From contig JASLAV010000326.1 of assembly GCA_030146905.1 (NCBI GenBank), positions 1-15,205 of the forward strand: 15,205 nt of DNA, written 5' to 3'. Below the pieces are notes generated by a model. That model worked only from the letters and a program-made list of their open reading frames with translations. It was not told the origin of the DNA and searched no databases. The position numbers and the translations under genes were made by a program. Below, piece by piece: positions 1 to 6,063 of this stretch (positions within the stretch are counted from its first letter, which is position 1; every line of letters starts with the position of its first letter). The stretch comes from Lentzea sp. (GTDB lineage Bacteria; Actinomycetota; Actinomycetes; Mycobacteriales; Pseudonocardiaceae).

Positions 1-248
1 GGCGGCGCCCACCCCCCGCGCCCCTCAGGGGGCGGCCACCACCCCACCCACCAGGGTGTTCAAAGCGGGCTCGGCTTCGCCTTCGCTCCGGCTCGGCTCG
101 CCTTTGCGTCGGCTCGCCTTCGGCCTCGTGTGGAGGGTGGCTCGTCCGGGCTTGAGTTTGCCTCGCCGGACTGTCAGACCTGCTCTGTACGTTGGGTCGC
201 GGGGGACCCTGCATCCAAGGGACGCCTGCGCGAGCCTGTCCTGCATGC
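1..248. other. Gene-free left flank
   Basis: I see no convincing gene here. Open frames exist on both strands (25-246 minus, 56-460 plus), but they run through low-complexity GC-rich repeats, lack ribosome binding sites and have no recognisable protein features. The stretch contains the imperfect tandem repeat at 68-128 and lies downstream of the operon-ending hairpin at 249-285, so it is probably intergenic sequence between that operon and a gene outside the window. Confidence 0.55.
68..128. repeat. Imperfect ~21-nt tandem repeat, three copies
   Basis: Three successive units begin with GGCTCG and share a GCTCGCCTTCG-like core: 68-89 (22 nt), 90-110 (21 nt) and 111-128 (shortened, 18 nt). 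The copies differ at a few bases. The block is rich in CGGCTCG and CTTCG steps and can fold on itself. It lies outside any supported gene. I infer a neutral or structural intergenic repeat; its function is unknown. Confidence 0.6.
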
Positions 249-285
249 GGAAGGCCCCGGCGGTGACGCACCGCCGGGGCCTTCC
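249..285 (-). terminator. Strong hairpin terminator of the sulfur operon
   Basis: A perfect 17-bp inverted repeat, GGAAGGCCCCGGCGGTG at 249-265 and its complement at 269-285, is separated by only 3 nt (ACG). It begins 17 nt after the sseC stop codon on the minus strand. No T-tract follows on either strand, which is the usual form of intrinsic terminators in high-GC actinobacteria. Because the stem is symmetrical it could stop transcription from both sides. Confidence 0.85.
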
Positions 286-302
286 ACGTGCTGATCAGGT
301 TG

Positions 303-602
303 TCAGGCGACCGCGATCTCCACCGCGTGCACGCCGGGGCCCTCGGCGGAGACGTCCGCCTGGCCGTTGCCCGTCCTGTGGAGTGCTCGCACGGTCCACG
401 AGCCGGGGGCCGCGAAGAAGCGGAAGTCGCCCTCCGGGGAGGAGACGACCTCCGCGGTGAACTCGCCGGTCGAGTCCAGCAGGCGGACGAACGCGCCGCC
501 TACCGGGGTGCCGTCGGCCAGGACCTTGCCCTCCAGCACCGTTTCGCTGGTCGAGACGTCGACAGAGCCGCCTTGAGCGGGTGCGCCGCAGCCGTTGCTC
601 AT
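303..602 (-). CDS. sseC: DUF1416 family protein, SseC-like
   Basis: A 99-residue protein of the DUF1416 family, called SseC in mycobacteria, where it is the constant downstream neighbour of the CysA2/CysA3 thiosulfate sulfurtransferases. Its biochemical role is not established; a part in sulfur metabolism is inferred from this linkage. The sequence reads as a small beta-sandwich of the transthyretin or carboxypeptidase-regulatory type (VLEGKVLADGTPVGGAFVRL, then a GDFRFFAAPGSWTVRAL strand pair). It has one cysteine at residue 5 in a flexible N-terminus (MSNGCGAP). The ATG is preceded by a clear GGAGG. Only 5 nt separate it from the stop codon of the sulfurtransferase gene, so the two are translationally linked. 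It is the last gene of the operon and is followed by the hairpin at 249-285. Confidence 0.92.
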   Translation of the reverse strand: MSNGCGAPAQGGSVDVSTSETVLEGKVLADGTPVGGAFVRLLDSTGEFTAEVVSSPEGDFRFFAAPGSWTVRALHRTGNGQADVSAEGPGVHAVEIAVA

Positions 603-607
603 GGTGA

Positions 608-1453
608 TCAGGCCTCCTTGCCGGAACCGAGCTCGATCGGCACGCCGATGAGCGAGCCGTACTCCGTCCACGAACCGTCGTAGTTCTTCACGTCTTCGTG
701 GCCCAGCAGCTCGCGCAGGGCGAACCAGGTGTGCGAGGAGCGCTCGCCGATGCGGCAGTACGCGATGGTCTTGCGGCTGCCGTCGAAGCCCGCTTCCGCG
801 TAGAGCGCGCGGAGCTCCTCGTCGGACTTGAACGTGCCGTCCTCGTTGGCCGCCTTGGACCACGGGACGTTGACCGCCGACGGGATGTGGCCGCCGCGCT
901 GGGCCTGTTCCTGCGGGAGGTGGGCCGGGGCGAGGAGCTTGCCGGAGAACTCGTCGGGGGAGCGGACGTCGACGAGGTTCTTGTTGCCGATGGCCTCGAC
1001 GACCTCGTCGCGGAAGGCGCGGATCGAGAGGTCCTGCTCCTTGGCCTGGTAGGTGGTCGCCTCGCGGGTGACCTCCTCCTTGTCCAGGGGGCGGCCGTCG
1101 AGCTCCCACTTCTTGCGGCCGCCGTCGAGGAGCTTCACGTTCTCGTGGCCGTAGAGCTTGAAGTACCAGTAGGCGTAGGCGGCGAACCAGTTGTTGTTGC
1201 CGCCGTAGAGGACGACCGTGTCGTCGTTGGAGATGCCCTTGGCCGAGAGCAGCTTCTCGAAGCCCTCGCGGTCGACGAAGTCGCGGCGCACCGGGTCCTG
1301 GAGGTCGTTCTTCCAGTCGATCTTGACGGCGCCGGGGATGTGACCGCCGTCGTACGCGGTGGTGTCCTCGTCGACCTCCGCGAAGACGACGCCGGGCGTC
1401 TGGAGGTTCTCCTCGGACCAGGCGGCCGAGACCAGCACGTTCTCACGGCTCAT
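608..1453 (-). CDS. cysA2: Thiosulfate sulfurtransferase, two rhodanese domains (CysA2/SseA type)
   Basis: This 281-residue tandem-rhodanese protein transfers sulfane sulfur from thiosulfate to thiophilic acceptors through a persulfide on the active-site cysteine. The N-terminal domain (about 1-125) is catalytically silent: the active-site loop region reads LYGGNNNWFA with no cysteine. The C-terminal domain (about 150-275) carries C233 in CRIGERSSHTWF, the loop I know from mycobacterial CysA2/CysA3. Both domains show GGHIPGAV / GGHIPSAV substrate-path motifs. The length matches the mycobacterial protein. The ATG is preceded by AGGAG with 9-nt spacing. It is the second structural gene of the operon, 29 nt after DUF4395, and is probably under the cysteine leader at 1992-2069. 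The cytosolic location is inferred from the absence of a signal peptide. Confidence 0.95.
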   Translation of the reverse strand: MSRENVLVSAAWSEENLQTPGVVFAEVDEDTTAYDGGHIPGAVKIDWKNDLQDPVRRDFVDREGFEKLLSAKGISNDDTVVLYGGNNNWFAAYAYWYFKLYGHENVKLLDGGRKKWELDGRPLDKEEVTREATTYQAKEQDLSIRAFRDEVVEAIGNKNLVDVRSPDEFSGKLLAPAHLPQEQAQRGGHIPSAVNVPWSKAANEDGTFKSDEELRALYAEAGFDGSRKTIAYCRIGERSSHTWFALRELLGHEDVKNYDGSWTEYGSLIGVPIELGSGKEA

Positions 1454-1482
1454 GGGAAGTTGCTCCTGTAGTAGTGCGTGTC

Positions 1483-1920
1483 TTATTGCGGGCGGGCGAT
1501 TGCGGGGGCGTACCGGCGCAGCAGCAGGTACATCTCGCACCCGAGGCACAGGCCCAGCGCGGCGTTGAGCAGCGCTGCCACCAGTGCCAGGCCGGTCGCG
1601 ACCATGCCGAGCGCGGTGAGGCCGGTTGCGTAACCGAGGGTGCCGATCAGTGCGAACACGAACCCGACGCCCTGCGCGAACCGCAGCGGGGCTGCTTCCT
1701 CGCGTTCGGTGGTCGGGGTGAGGCGCGGCTGGACCGCGAAGCGGTAGACGTGTCCCCACGGGTTGAGCTTCAGCGAGATGAACGCGCACATCGCGAAGAG
1801 CACCGTCTGGGCGGCGAGGAGACGCCACCAGCCGGTGAGCAGCACGATCGCGAGGATGATCGTGGTCATCCAGGCGGAGAAGCGCGGTCCGCGCGGGTCT
1901 ACAGGGGAGTCCTTGGGCAC
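1483..1920 (-). CDS. DUF4395 integral membrane protein
   Basis: A 145-residue membrane protein of the DUF4395 family; its molecular function is not known. Four hydrophobic segments are visible: about 17-33, 36-51, 84-108 and 109-128. The family's hallmark di-cysteine motif, CLGCEMY, lies at residues 125-131 at the end of the last segment and suggests redox chemistry or sulfur/metal handling at the membrane. The start is GTG at 1920, chosen because GGAGG lies 5 nt upstream; no better start exists. It is the first structural gene of the sulfur operon, upstream of a rhodanese, which fits a sulfur-related role (inference). The start codon and the bases just before it (1917-1925) are complementary to the 3' end of the upstream cysteine leader ORF, so translation of this gene is probably the attenuated step. 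Confidence 0.88.
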   Translation of the reverse strand: MPKDSPVDPRGPRFSAWMTTIILAIVLLTGWWRLLAAQTVLFAMCAFISLKLNPWGHVYRFAVQPRLTPTTEREEAAPLRFAQGVGFVFALIGTLGYATGLTALGMVATGLALVAALLNAALGLCLGCEMYLLLRRYAPAIARPQ

Positions 1921-2005
1921 GACGACCTCCGGGCAAACGGACGATTGCGTTCAGTCCGGCAGAGGTTGCTGACGAGCGTCAAGCGGCTCGATCAGCTCGT
2001 CGTGC
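1917..2005 (-). promoter_or_regulatory. Candidate cysteine-responsive attenuator pairing
   Basis: On the minus strand the last codons of the leader ORF contain GCACGACGA (1997-2005). Its exact complement TCGTCGTGC (1917-1925) covers the spacer and GTG start codon of the DUF4395 gene; after one mismatch two further pairs reach into the GGAGG. A ribosome stalled on the second cysteine codon (2007-2009) would mask the first arm and free the start codon. Fast translation and release would let the arms pair and block initiation. A smaller hairpin (1970-1981, TGAC/GTCA arms) lies between them. The pairing is seen in the sequence; the mechanism is inferred by analogy with mycobacterial polycysteine leaders. 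Confidence 0.55.
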
Positions 2006-2069
2006 GACACAGGCTGCTGCGCACGCGGCACAGATCAACCGCGCGTCGCTTCGTGAGCAGCATGGTCAT
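1992..2069 (-). CDS. Cysteine-containing leader peptide (uORF)
   Basis: A 25-codon ORF running from ATG at 2069 to TGA at 1992-1994. The product starts MTMLLTKRRAVDLCRV and continues with SSLCR, so the family pattern VDLCR...LCR is complete with cysteines at 14 and 21. Short peptides with this pattern are recurrent in actinobacteria in front of sulfur-assimilation genes. In mycobacteria, polycysteine leaderless ORFs upstream of such operons act as cysteine-responsive attenuators (established knowledge). Here it sits 71 nt upstream of the DUF4395-rhodanese-sseC operon. It has no Shine-Dalgarno, but TACCCT lies 7 nt before the ATG, so the transcript probably begins at the A of the start codon. 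The peptide itself is unlikely to have a separate function. An alternative start at the third codon is possible. Confidence 0.8.
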   Translation of the reverse strand: MTMLLTKRRAVDLCRVRSSLCRTTS

Positions 2070-2076
2070 GCCAGCG

Positions 2077-2082
2077 AGGGTA
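2077..2082 (-). promoter_or_regulatory. -10 element of the leaderless leader-ORF promoter
   Basis: TACCCT on the minus strand fits the actinobacterial TAnnnT -10 consensus. Exactly 7 nt separate it from the ATG at 2069, placing the transcription start at or next to the A of the start codon. No convincing -35 hexamer is visible, which is common in this group. This would be the main promoter of the sulfur operon. Confidence 0.65.
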
Positions 2083-2118
2083 GTCCTCAATCCCTCGGTC
2101 CGGGAGGTATGTCCATCT

Positions 2119-2140
2119 GGTGGAACAACGCAGGTTCACC
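2119..2140 (-). terminator. Weak hairpin after the thioredoxin gene
   Basis: Arms 2119-2126 and 2134-2140 pair over 7 bp with one bulged G and a 7-nt loop, starting 8 nt after the thioredoxin stop codon. It is weak compared with the hairpin at 249-285 and has no T-tract. It may end the hydrolase-lmeA-thioredoxin transcript, but read-through into the leader ORF cannot be excluded. Confidence 0.25.
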
Positions 2141-2148
2141 CGACCGGA

Positions 2149-2556
2149 TTAGGGCAAATGCGGGCGAAGGGCGTCCATGAGCGAGTCGCGTTTCGGCACG
2201 CCGCCGACTCGCAGCAACTCGGTGCCGTCGGACGCTAGGGCCAGCGTCGTCGGGGTGCGCATGACGCCGAGCTGTGCGGCGACGTCGGGGAGGTTCGTGA
2301 CGTCCAGCTCGGCGTGGGTGAGGCCTTCCGTGCGGTCGGCGAGGTCGCGCAGAACGACCTTCGCGTGCCGGCACGGCGCGCAGAACGTGGTGGAGAGCTG
2401 GACCAGCGTCACCCCCGGCGCGAGCAGGTCGCGCACGGGGGCCGGCAGGTCGGACTCGGCTTCACGGCGGGAGATGCGGCCCTCGCGGATCTTGAGCAGC
2501 ACTGCGACCGCGCCGGCCACGGCCAGCGCGCCCAGCAGCGCCCACACACCTGTCAT
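2149..2556 (-). CDS. thiX: Membrane-anchored thioredoxin-like protein
   Basis: A 135-residue protein with one N-terminal membrane segment (about 4-22) followed by a short thioredoxin fold. The redox motif is CAPC at residues 59-62 (STTFCAPCRHAK) and the conserved cis-proline follows a threonine in RTPTTLAL (P102). Substrates are unknown; thiol-disulfide exchange is the expected chemistry. With N-terminal anchoring the domain's side of the membrane is not certain: the KIREGR stretch after the segment suggests a cytoplasmic face by the positive-inside rule. The ATG overlaps the lmeA stop codon (ATGA, 2553-2556), so translation is coupled. The equivalent M. tuberculosis gene next to lmeA is Rv0816c, named thiX; the symbol is transferred on synteny. 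It is the last gene of its operon. Confidence 0.88.
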   Translation of the reverse strand: MTGVWALLGALAVAGAVAVLLKIREGRISRREAESDLPAPVRDLLAPGVTLVQLSTTFCAPCRHAKVVLRDLADRTEGLTHAELDVTNLPDVAAQLGVMRTPTTLALASDGTELLRVGGVPKRDSLMDALRPHLP

Positions 2557-3386
2557 CGCTGGCTCAACGGTACATCCGCGATCTCGCCGCTGAGCTTGAA
2601 CGAACCGCTCTCCACCTCGACGGCCGTGGGCGTCGCGCCGAACGGCAGCGTGCCGGGGTCGATCTTGATCGCGAGCGCCTGGCGCAGCTGCGGGACGATC
2701 TGCTTCAGCGAGGCGTCGTTCAGCTCGATGTCGTCGATGTTGATCTGGATCGCGCCGCTGACCAGTGCGATCTGCCCGTACGCGGTGAGCGTCACGACCT
2801 TGCCCGCGACGTTGGTCTCGCCGGAGAGCTTGAGCGCGGCGGTCGTCTTGGGCGCCTTCGGGTCGGCGGGAACCGGTGCGGCGACGCGGTTGTCCGGCTC
2901 GATCGAGAGCTTGTCGAACGGCGTCACCTGGTTCGCGAGCCGGTTCAGGTCGAGCGCCTTGATCCGCACGCTGCCCTTGACCGTGTCGATGGTCGCCTTG
3001 GAGACGTTGCCCGCCAGCAGGTCGGCGAGCTCGACGCGGGTGTGCAGCAGGTCGGCCTCGATGTCGAGGTCGCGCAGGTCGACGCCCTGCTGCTCGTCCT
3101 TGATCGGCACGCCGTACGCGCGGATCTCCACGTGCTGGTAGTCGCCGCGCAGCGCCTGGAGGGTGAACGGGAACCCGTTGATCCGCACCGACGGGTCCTC
3201 GTCGAGCTGCAGCTTCTCGCGCATGCGCTGGGCGATCTGGTACTCGCCCGCCGCCGCCAGCGCGAAGTCGGCCGCGACGAGCAGCACGCCCAGCACGATC
3301 ACCGTGATGACGAGGAACTTGCCGCGCCTCGACTTCTTCCTCGGCCTGGCGCGGGCCGGGGTCTGGCCGGAAAACCCTGCAGTCAT
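2553..3386 (-). CDS. lmeA: LmeA family (DUF2993) phospholipid-binding protein
   Basis: A 277-residue DUF2993 protein. The mycobacterial member LmeA (Rv0817c) is a periplasmic lipid-binding protein needed for mannan chain elongation of lipomannan and lipoarabinomannan. Here a basic N-terminus (ARPRKKSRRGK) precedes one membrane segment at about 24-45, then a long beta-rich outer domain (VRINGFPFTLQALRGDYQHV, then LRDLDIEADLLHTRVELADL) typical of the family, so it is exported and anchored. Synteny with glnR and mshD supports orthology. The ATG at 3386 is preceded by AAGGA with 8-nt spacing. It begins 16 nt after the hydrolase stop and overlaps the thioredoxin start by 4 nt. A role in lipoglycan assembly in this organism is inferred. 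Confidence 0.9.
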   Translation of the reverse strand: MTAGFSGQTPARARPRKKSRRGKFLVITVIVLGVLLVAADFALAAAGEYQIAQRMREKLQLDEDPSVRINGFPFTLQALRGDYQHVEIRAYGVPIKDEQQGVDLRDLDIEADLLHTRVELADLLAGNVSKATIDTVKGSVRIKALDLNRLANQVTPFDKLSIEPDNRVAAPVPADPKAPKTTAALKLSGETNVAGKVVTLTAYGQIALVSGAIQINIDDIELNDASLKQIVPQLRQALAIKIDPGTLPFGATPTAVEVESGSFKLSGEIADVPLSQR

Positions 3387-3402
3387 CCCTCGTCCTTCGG
3401 GT

Positions 3403-4161
3403 TCAGTGCTCGATCTTCGCGGCGGTCCACGCCGCCATCCGGTCTACCAGGTCGGGAGTCGAGGCCGATTCGGCGTGCCGCATGCCCTTCTCGATCCACA
3501 ACTCGCCATGTCCCGAGGACGCGCGGTGCAGCGACATGGCGTGCTCCACGCCGAAATAGTGGTCCAGGTCACCGTGCACGATCAGCAGTGGGGTGGGCGT
3601 GATGCGTGCCACCACCTCCAGCGGGCTCTCCGGCGCCTGTACCCAGCTGCCGCCGAGCCGAACCCCGATCGCCCGCGCGGCCAGCTTCCCGTGCGGCTGT
3701 TCCAGCAGCCAGTGCACCCTGCGCATGGGAGCGGTCTCCCGCGACCACCACCTGGCGGGCCCGCTCACGGACACGACGGCGTCCGGCTTGGTCTCGCCGA
3801 GCGCGGCGTGCCGGAGGACGATCGAGGCGCCCATCGAGAACCCGATCGTGGCGACCTTCGAGTACCCGAGCTCGCGGGCCTTGAGCACCGCGGCCTCGAT
3901 GTCGTGGACCTCGTCCGCGCCGACGGTGGAGCGTCCCTCCGAACGTCCGTGGCCGCGGAAGTCGAACGCGACGACGCCCCCGCGCCTGGCCAGCCGGGCG
4001 AGCACCCGTGCGACGTACGGCTTGGCCACGTTGTTCGTGAACCCGTGTCCCACAACGAAAGCAAGAGCGCCGTCGCGCTTGTGGTGGACGCCGTGCAGGC
4101 GCACTCCGTCGTGTGACATGGATGTAACAGGCGTGACGCTTGTGGAAACAACTGTGAGCAC
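3403..4161 (-). CDS. Alpha/beta fold hydrolase
   Basis: A 252-residue cytosolic alpha/beta hydrolase with no signal peptide; the substrate is unknown, probably an ester or peptide-like small molecule. Numbering from the GTG at 4161, the oxyanion motif is GHGFTNN (38-44), the nucleophile elbow is GFSMG with Ser109, the acid is Asp200 in HGDLDHYFG (Asp198 is an alternative), and the base is His229 in KGMRHAES. A helical cap is suggested by 137-165. The start is uncertain: ATG at 4119 (MSHDGVRLHG) and ATG at 4212 are in frame. I chose 4161 because the VTSMSHDGV strand matches the first beta strand of the fold, while codons upstream of 4161 have A/T-rich third positions unlike the gene. No start has a good Shine-Dalgarno. 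It is the first gene of the minus-strand operon with lmeA and the thioredoxin, divergent from glnR. Confidence 0.85.
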   Translation of the reverse strand: MLTVVSTSVTPVTSMSHDGVRLHGVHHKRDGALAFVVGHGFTNNVAKPYVARVLARLARRGGVVAFDFRGHGRSEGRSTVGADEVHDIEAAVLKARELGYSKVATIGFSMGASIVLRHAALGETKPDAVVSVSGPARWWSRETAPMRRVHWLLEQPHGKLAARAIGVRLGGSWVQAPESPLEVVARITPTPLLIVHGDLDHYFGVEHAMSLHRASSGHGELWIEKGMRHAESASTPDLVDRMAAWTAAKIEH

Positions 4162-4294
4162 GGCTTCTTGACCTGGGACTTTCTCGGGGTGCACCGGTAT
4201 TGTCTCCGTCATCCGCAGGCAACGGGGCCCGGTCACCGTACGCCGCTGGTCTGGTCGAGGTGACCTGACCACGGCCGATTCGAAGGGCGCCGCG
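4162..4294. promoter_or_regulatory. Divergent promoter region, hydrolase operon / glnR
   Basis: This 133-nt region must hold promoters for both directions. It contains an inverted repeat, GGTCACC at 4231-4237 and GGTGACC at 4259-4265 (7-bp arms, 21-nt gap), a possible operator. Candidate -10 elements are TATTGT at 4198-4203 on the plus strand and TACGGT on the minus strand at 4235-4240, which overlaps the left arm. Neither has a clear -35, so the assignments are weak. glnR has AAGGG 8 nt before its ATG. Confidence 0.35.
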
Positions 4295-5047
4295 ATGAGC
4301 ATCGACGTGCTTCTGCTGACGACAGACCCGGACCCGGAGGCTGTGCTGCCCGCGCTGGCGCTGCTCCCGCACGCTGTGCGCCCCTTGCGCCCGGAGGTCT
4401 CCGCACTCCTCGAGGCAGGTCCGCACGACATCGTGCTGGTCGACGCCCGCACGGACCTGGTCGGCGCCCGCTCGCTGTGCCGCCTGCTCGACTCGTCCGG
4501 TGTGGACGTCCCCGTGGTGGCCGTGGTCACCGAGGGCGGTCTGGTCGCCGTCAACTCCGACTGGTCGGTCGACGAGATCCTGCTGCCCAACTCCGGTCCG
4601 GCCGAGGTCGACGCCCGCCTGCGCCTGGTGCGCTCGCGCCGCGGCGCCACCCAGCCCGGTGGCGACGGCGCGCTGCAGCTCGGCGACCTGGTGATCGACG
4701 AGGCCACCTACACCGCGCGCCTCAAGGGCCGCCCGCTCGACCTCACCTACAAGGAGTTCGAGCTCCTCAAGTACCTCGCCCAGCACGCGGGCAGGGTGTT
4801 CACTCGCGCCCAGCTGCTGCAGGAGGTCTGGGGCTACGACTTCTTCGGCGGCACCCGCACCGTCGACGTCCACGTGCGACGGTTGCGCGCCAAGCTCGGC
4901 CCCGAGCACGAGGCGTTGATCGGCACCGTGCGCAACGTGGGCTACAAGTTCGTCCGCCCGCCGCGTCCCGGCTCGAACCGCCGCCCGGAGGTCACCGAGG
5001 TCGACGACGCGGTCCGAGCCCTGGATGAGCGTTTGATCGCGCGGTAG
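4295..5047 (+). CDS. glnR: GlnR-type orphan response regulator, OmpR/PhoB family
   Basis: A 250-residue regulator with an atypical receiver domain (about 1-115) and a C-terminal winged helix DNA-binding domain (about 127-222, with [20 protein letters not shown] and the [14 protein letters not shown] recognition helix). GlnR is the master activator/repressor of nitrogen genes in actinobacteria and is not partnered with a sensor kinase. The residues reported to hold the unphosphorylated GlnR dimer together are all present: Thr9, Asp50 and Arg52. The acidic pocket near residues 9-14 is incomplete for a classical phosphorylation site. The gene lies between lmeA and mshD exactly as Rv0818 does in M. 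tuberculosis. A 27-residue charged tail follows the winged helix. It is divergent from the hydrolase operon, and its stop codon lies inside the mshD promoter element. Confidence 0.92.
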   Translation: MSIDVLLLTTDPDPEAVLPALALLPHAVRPLRPEVSALLEAGPHDIVLVDARTDLVGARSLCRLLDSSGVDVPVVAVVTEGGLVAVNSDWSVDEILLPNSGPAEVDARLRLVRSRRGATQPGGDGALQLGDLVIDEATYTARLKGRPLDLTYKEFELLKYLAQHAGRVFTRAQLLQEVWGYDFFGGTRTVDVHVRRLRAKLGPEHEALIGTVRNVGYKFVRPPRPGSNRRPEVTEVDDAVRALDERLIAR

Positions 5048-5050
5048 GTT
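5045..5050 (+). promoter_or_regulatory. Candidate leaderless -10 element for mshD
   Basis: TAGGTT overlaps the TAG stop codon of glnR and fits TAnnnT. Exactly 7 nt (5051-5057) separate it from the mshD GTG at 5058, the same geometry as the leader ORF and phoU promoters in this window. mshD lacks a convincing Shine-Dalgarno, which fits a leaderless transcript in addition to any glnR read-through. Confidence 0.45.
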
Positions 5051-5057
5051 CGCCTGT

Positions 5058-5933
5058 GTGGCGCAACTGAGCTGGTACGACGAGCTGACGACCGAACAGG
5101 CTGCCGAGGTCGGGCGGCTGCTGACAGCCGCGGAGGACCTCGACGGCGTGGCACCGGTCGGCGAGGCGGTGCGACTGCGGATGCGCCCCGGCGCCACCGG
5201 CAGCAGGCACCTCCTCGCGCACCTGGACGGCGAGCTCGCCGGGTACGCGCACGTGGACGTGATCGGCGACTCGGGCGGCAACAAGGTCGCCGAGTTCGCC
5301 GTGCACCCGGCGCACCGCCACCAGGGCGTGGGCGAGGAGCTGGTGAAGGCGCTCCCCCAGGAGGGGCTGCGGATCTGGGCGCACGGCGGCCACCCCGACG
5401 CGGCGAAGCTCGCGGAGAAGACGGGCTTCCGCAAGGTCCGCGAGCTGCTGCGCATGCGGCTGCGCGTCGAGAACGACCTGCCGGAGCCGAGGCTGCCGGA
5501 GGGCATCACCATCCGGCCGTTCGTCCCCGGCAAGGACGAGGCCGCGGTCGTCTACGTGAACCACCGCGCGTTCGACTGGCACCCCGAGCAGGGCTCGATG
5601 TCCATCGAGGACGTTCGCGCGAAGGAAGAAGAGGACTGGTTCGACCCCGAGGGGTTCCTGCTCGCGTTCGACGCGAACGGCGAGCTGGCCGGCTTCCACT
5701 GGACGAAGGTGCACACGCCCGCCCTGGGAGAGGTCTACGTCGTGGGCGTCGACCCCGACCGGCAGGGCGGTGGGCTGGGCAAGGCGCTGACCCTGGCCGG
5801 CCTTCAGCACCTGCGGCAGCAGGGGGTCGAGGAGGTCATGCTGTACGTCGAGGCTGACAACGCTCCGGCAGTGCGCGTGTACACAAAGTTGGGATTCACC
5901 CTCTGGGATGCGGACGTCCAATACGCCCGGTAG
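5058..5933 (+). CDS. mshD: Mycothiol synthase
   Basis: A 291-residue cytosolic enzyme that acetylates Cys-GlcN-Ins with acetyl-CoA in the last step of mycothiol synthesis, the main low-molecular-weight thiol of actinobacteria. Two GNAT domains are visible: the N-terminal one (about 1-140) with the acetyl-CoA loop HRHQGVG at 86-92, and the C-terminal one (about 148-291) with DRQGGGLG at 234-241 and the ADNAPAVRVYTKLGF ending at 266-280. In the known enzyme the C-terminal domain is the catalytic one. WHPEQGSM at 174-181 is a family-typical stretch. The GTG start is the first in frame after glnR, 10 nt downstream of its stop. The length is slightly shorter than the mycobacterial enzyme. The pairing with glnR matches Rv0818-Rv0819. 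Confidence 0.95.
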   Translation: MAQLSWYDELTTEQAAEVGRLLTAAEDLDGVAPVGEAVRLRMRPGATGSRHLLAHLDGELAGYAHVDVIGDSGGNKVAEFAVHPAHRHQGVGEELVKALPQEGLRIWAHGGHPDAAKLAEKTGFRKVRELLRMRLRVENDLPEPRLPEGITIRPFVPGKDEAAVVYVNHRAFDWHPEQGSMSIEDVRAKEEEDWFDPEGFLLAFDANGELAGFHWTKVHTPALGEVYVVGVDPDRQGGGLGKALTLAGLQHLRQQGVEEVMLYVEADNAPAVRVYTKLGFTLWDADVQYAR

Positions 5934-6014
5934 TGAACGAACCATCACGAAACGCATACATGCAGGTCACGCCGTCACCCGTCTGGTGGTGTTGCCTGTC
6001 ACTTCCCGTCGTGT
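5934..6014 (+). other. Intergenic spacer upstream of the pstS PHO box
   Basis: Between the mshD stop and the PHO box I see no gene and no strong terminator hairpin. It holds two GTCAC pentamers 8 nt apart (5966-5970 and 5974-5978) and a GAAAC pentamer at 5949-5953. They match only part of known GlnR-type sites and are not assigned. Confidence 0.3.
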
Positions 6015-6036
6015 GTTCACCTCCCGTTCACTTTGT
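6015..6036 (+). promoter_or_regulatory. PHO box (PhoP site) upstream of pstS
   Basis: Two consecutive 11-nt direct repeats, GTTCACCTCCC (6015-6025) and GTTCACTTTGT (6026-6036), match the PHO-box unit known from Streptomyces PhoP targets. The element lies 98 nt before the pstS start and 27 nt before a TACCTT -10, consistent with activation of the pst operon under phosphate limitation. The PhoP/PhoR genes are not in the window. Confidence 0.85.
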
Positions 6037-6063
6037 TTGTGCGGTCTGTCCACTCTCGCTGCC

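Noticed and set aside
25..246. A 73-codon minus-strand open frame in the left flank
   Set aside because: It runs through the tandem repeat, lacks a ribosome binding site and resembles no family.
180..248. A tRNA-like or small RNA fold in the left flank
   Set aside because: Only short stems such as CCCT/AGGG can form; no cloverleaf, T-loop or anticodon arm could be traced.
2134..2144. Single GTTCACC unit after the thioredoxin gene as a PHO box
   Set aside because: There is no second 11-nt repeat in register on either strand, and the bases are better explained as one arm of a weak hairpin.
3569..5533. A 654-codon minus-strand open frame across glnR and mshD
   Set aside because: It overlaps three well-supported genes in other frames and has the Arg/Ser/Gly/Ala composition of a GC-frame shadow.
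5938..5953. Possible GlnR box upstream of pstS (CGAAC, 6 nt, GAAAC)
   Set aside because: Only the right half matches; the left half departs from GTnAC at the two key bases.
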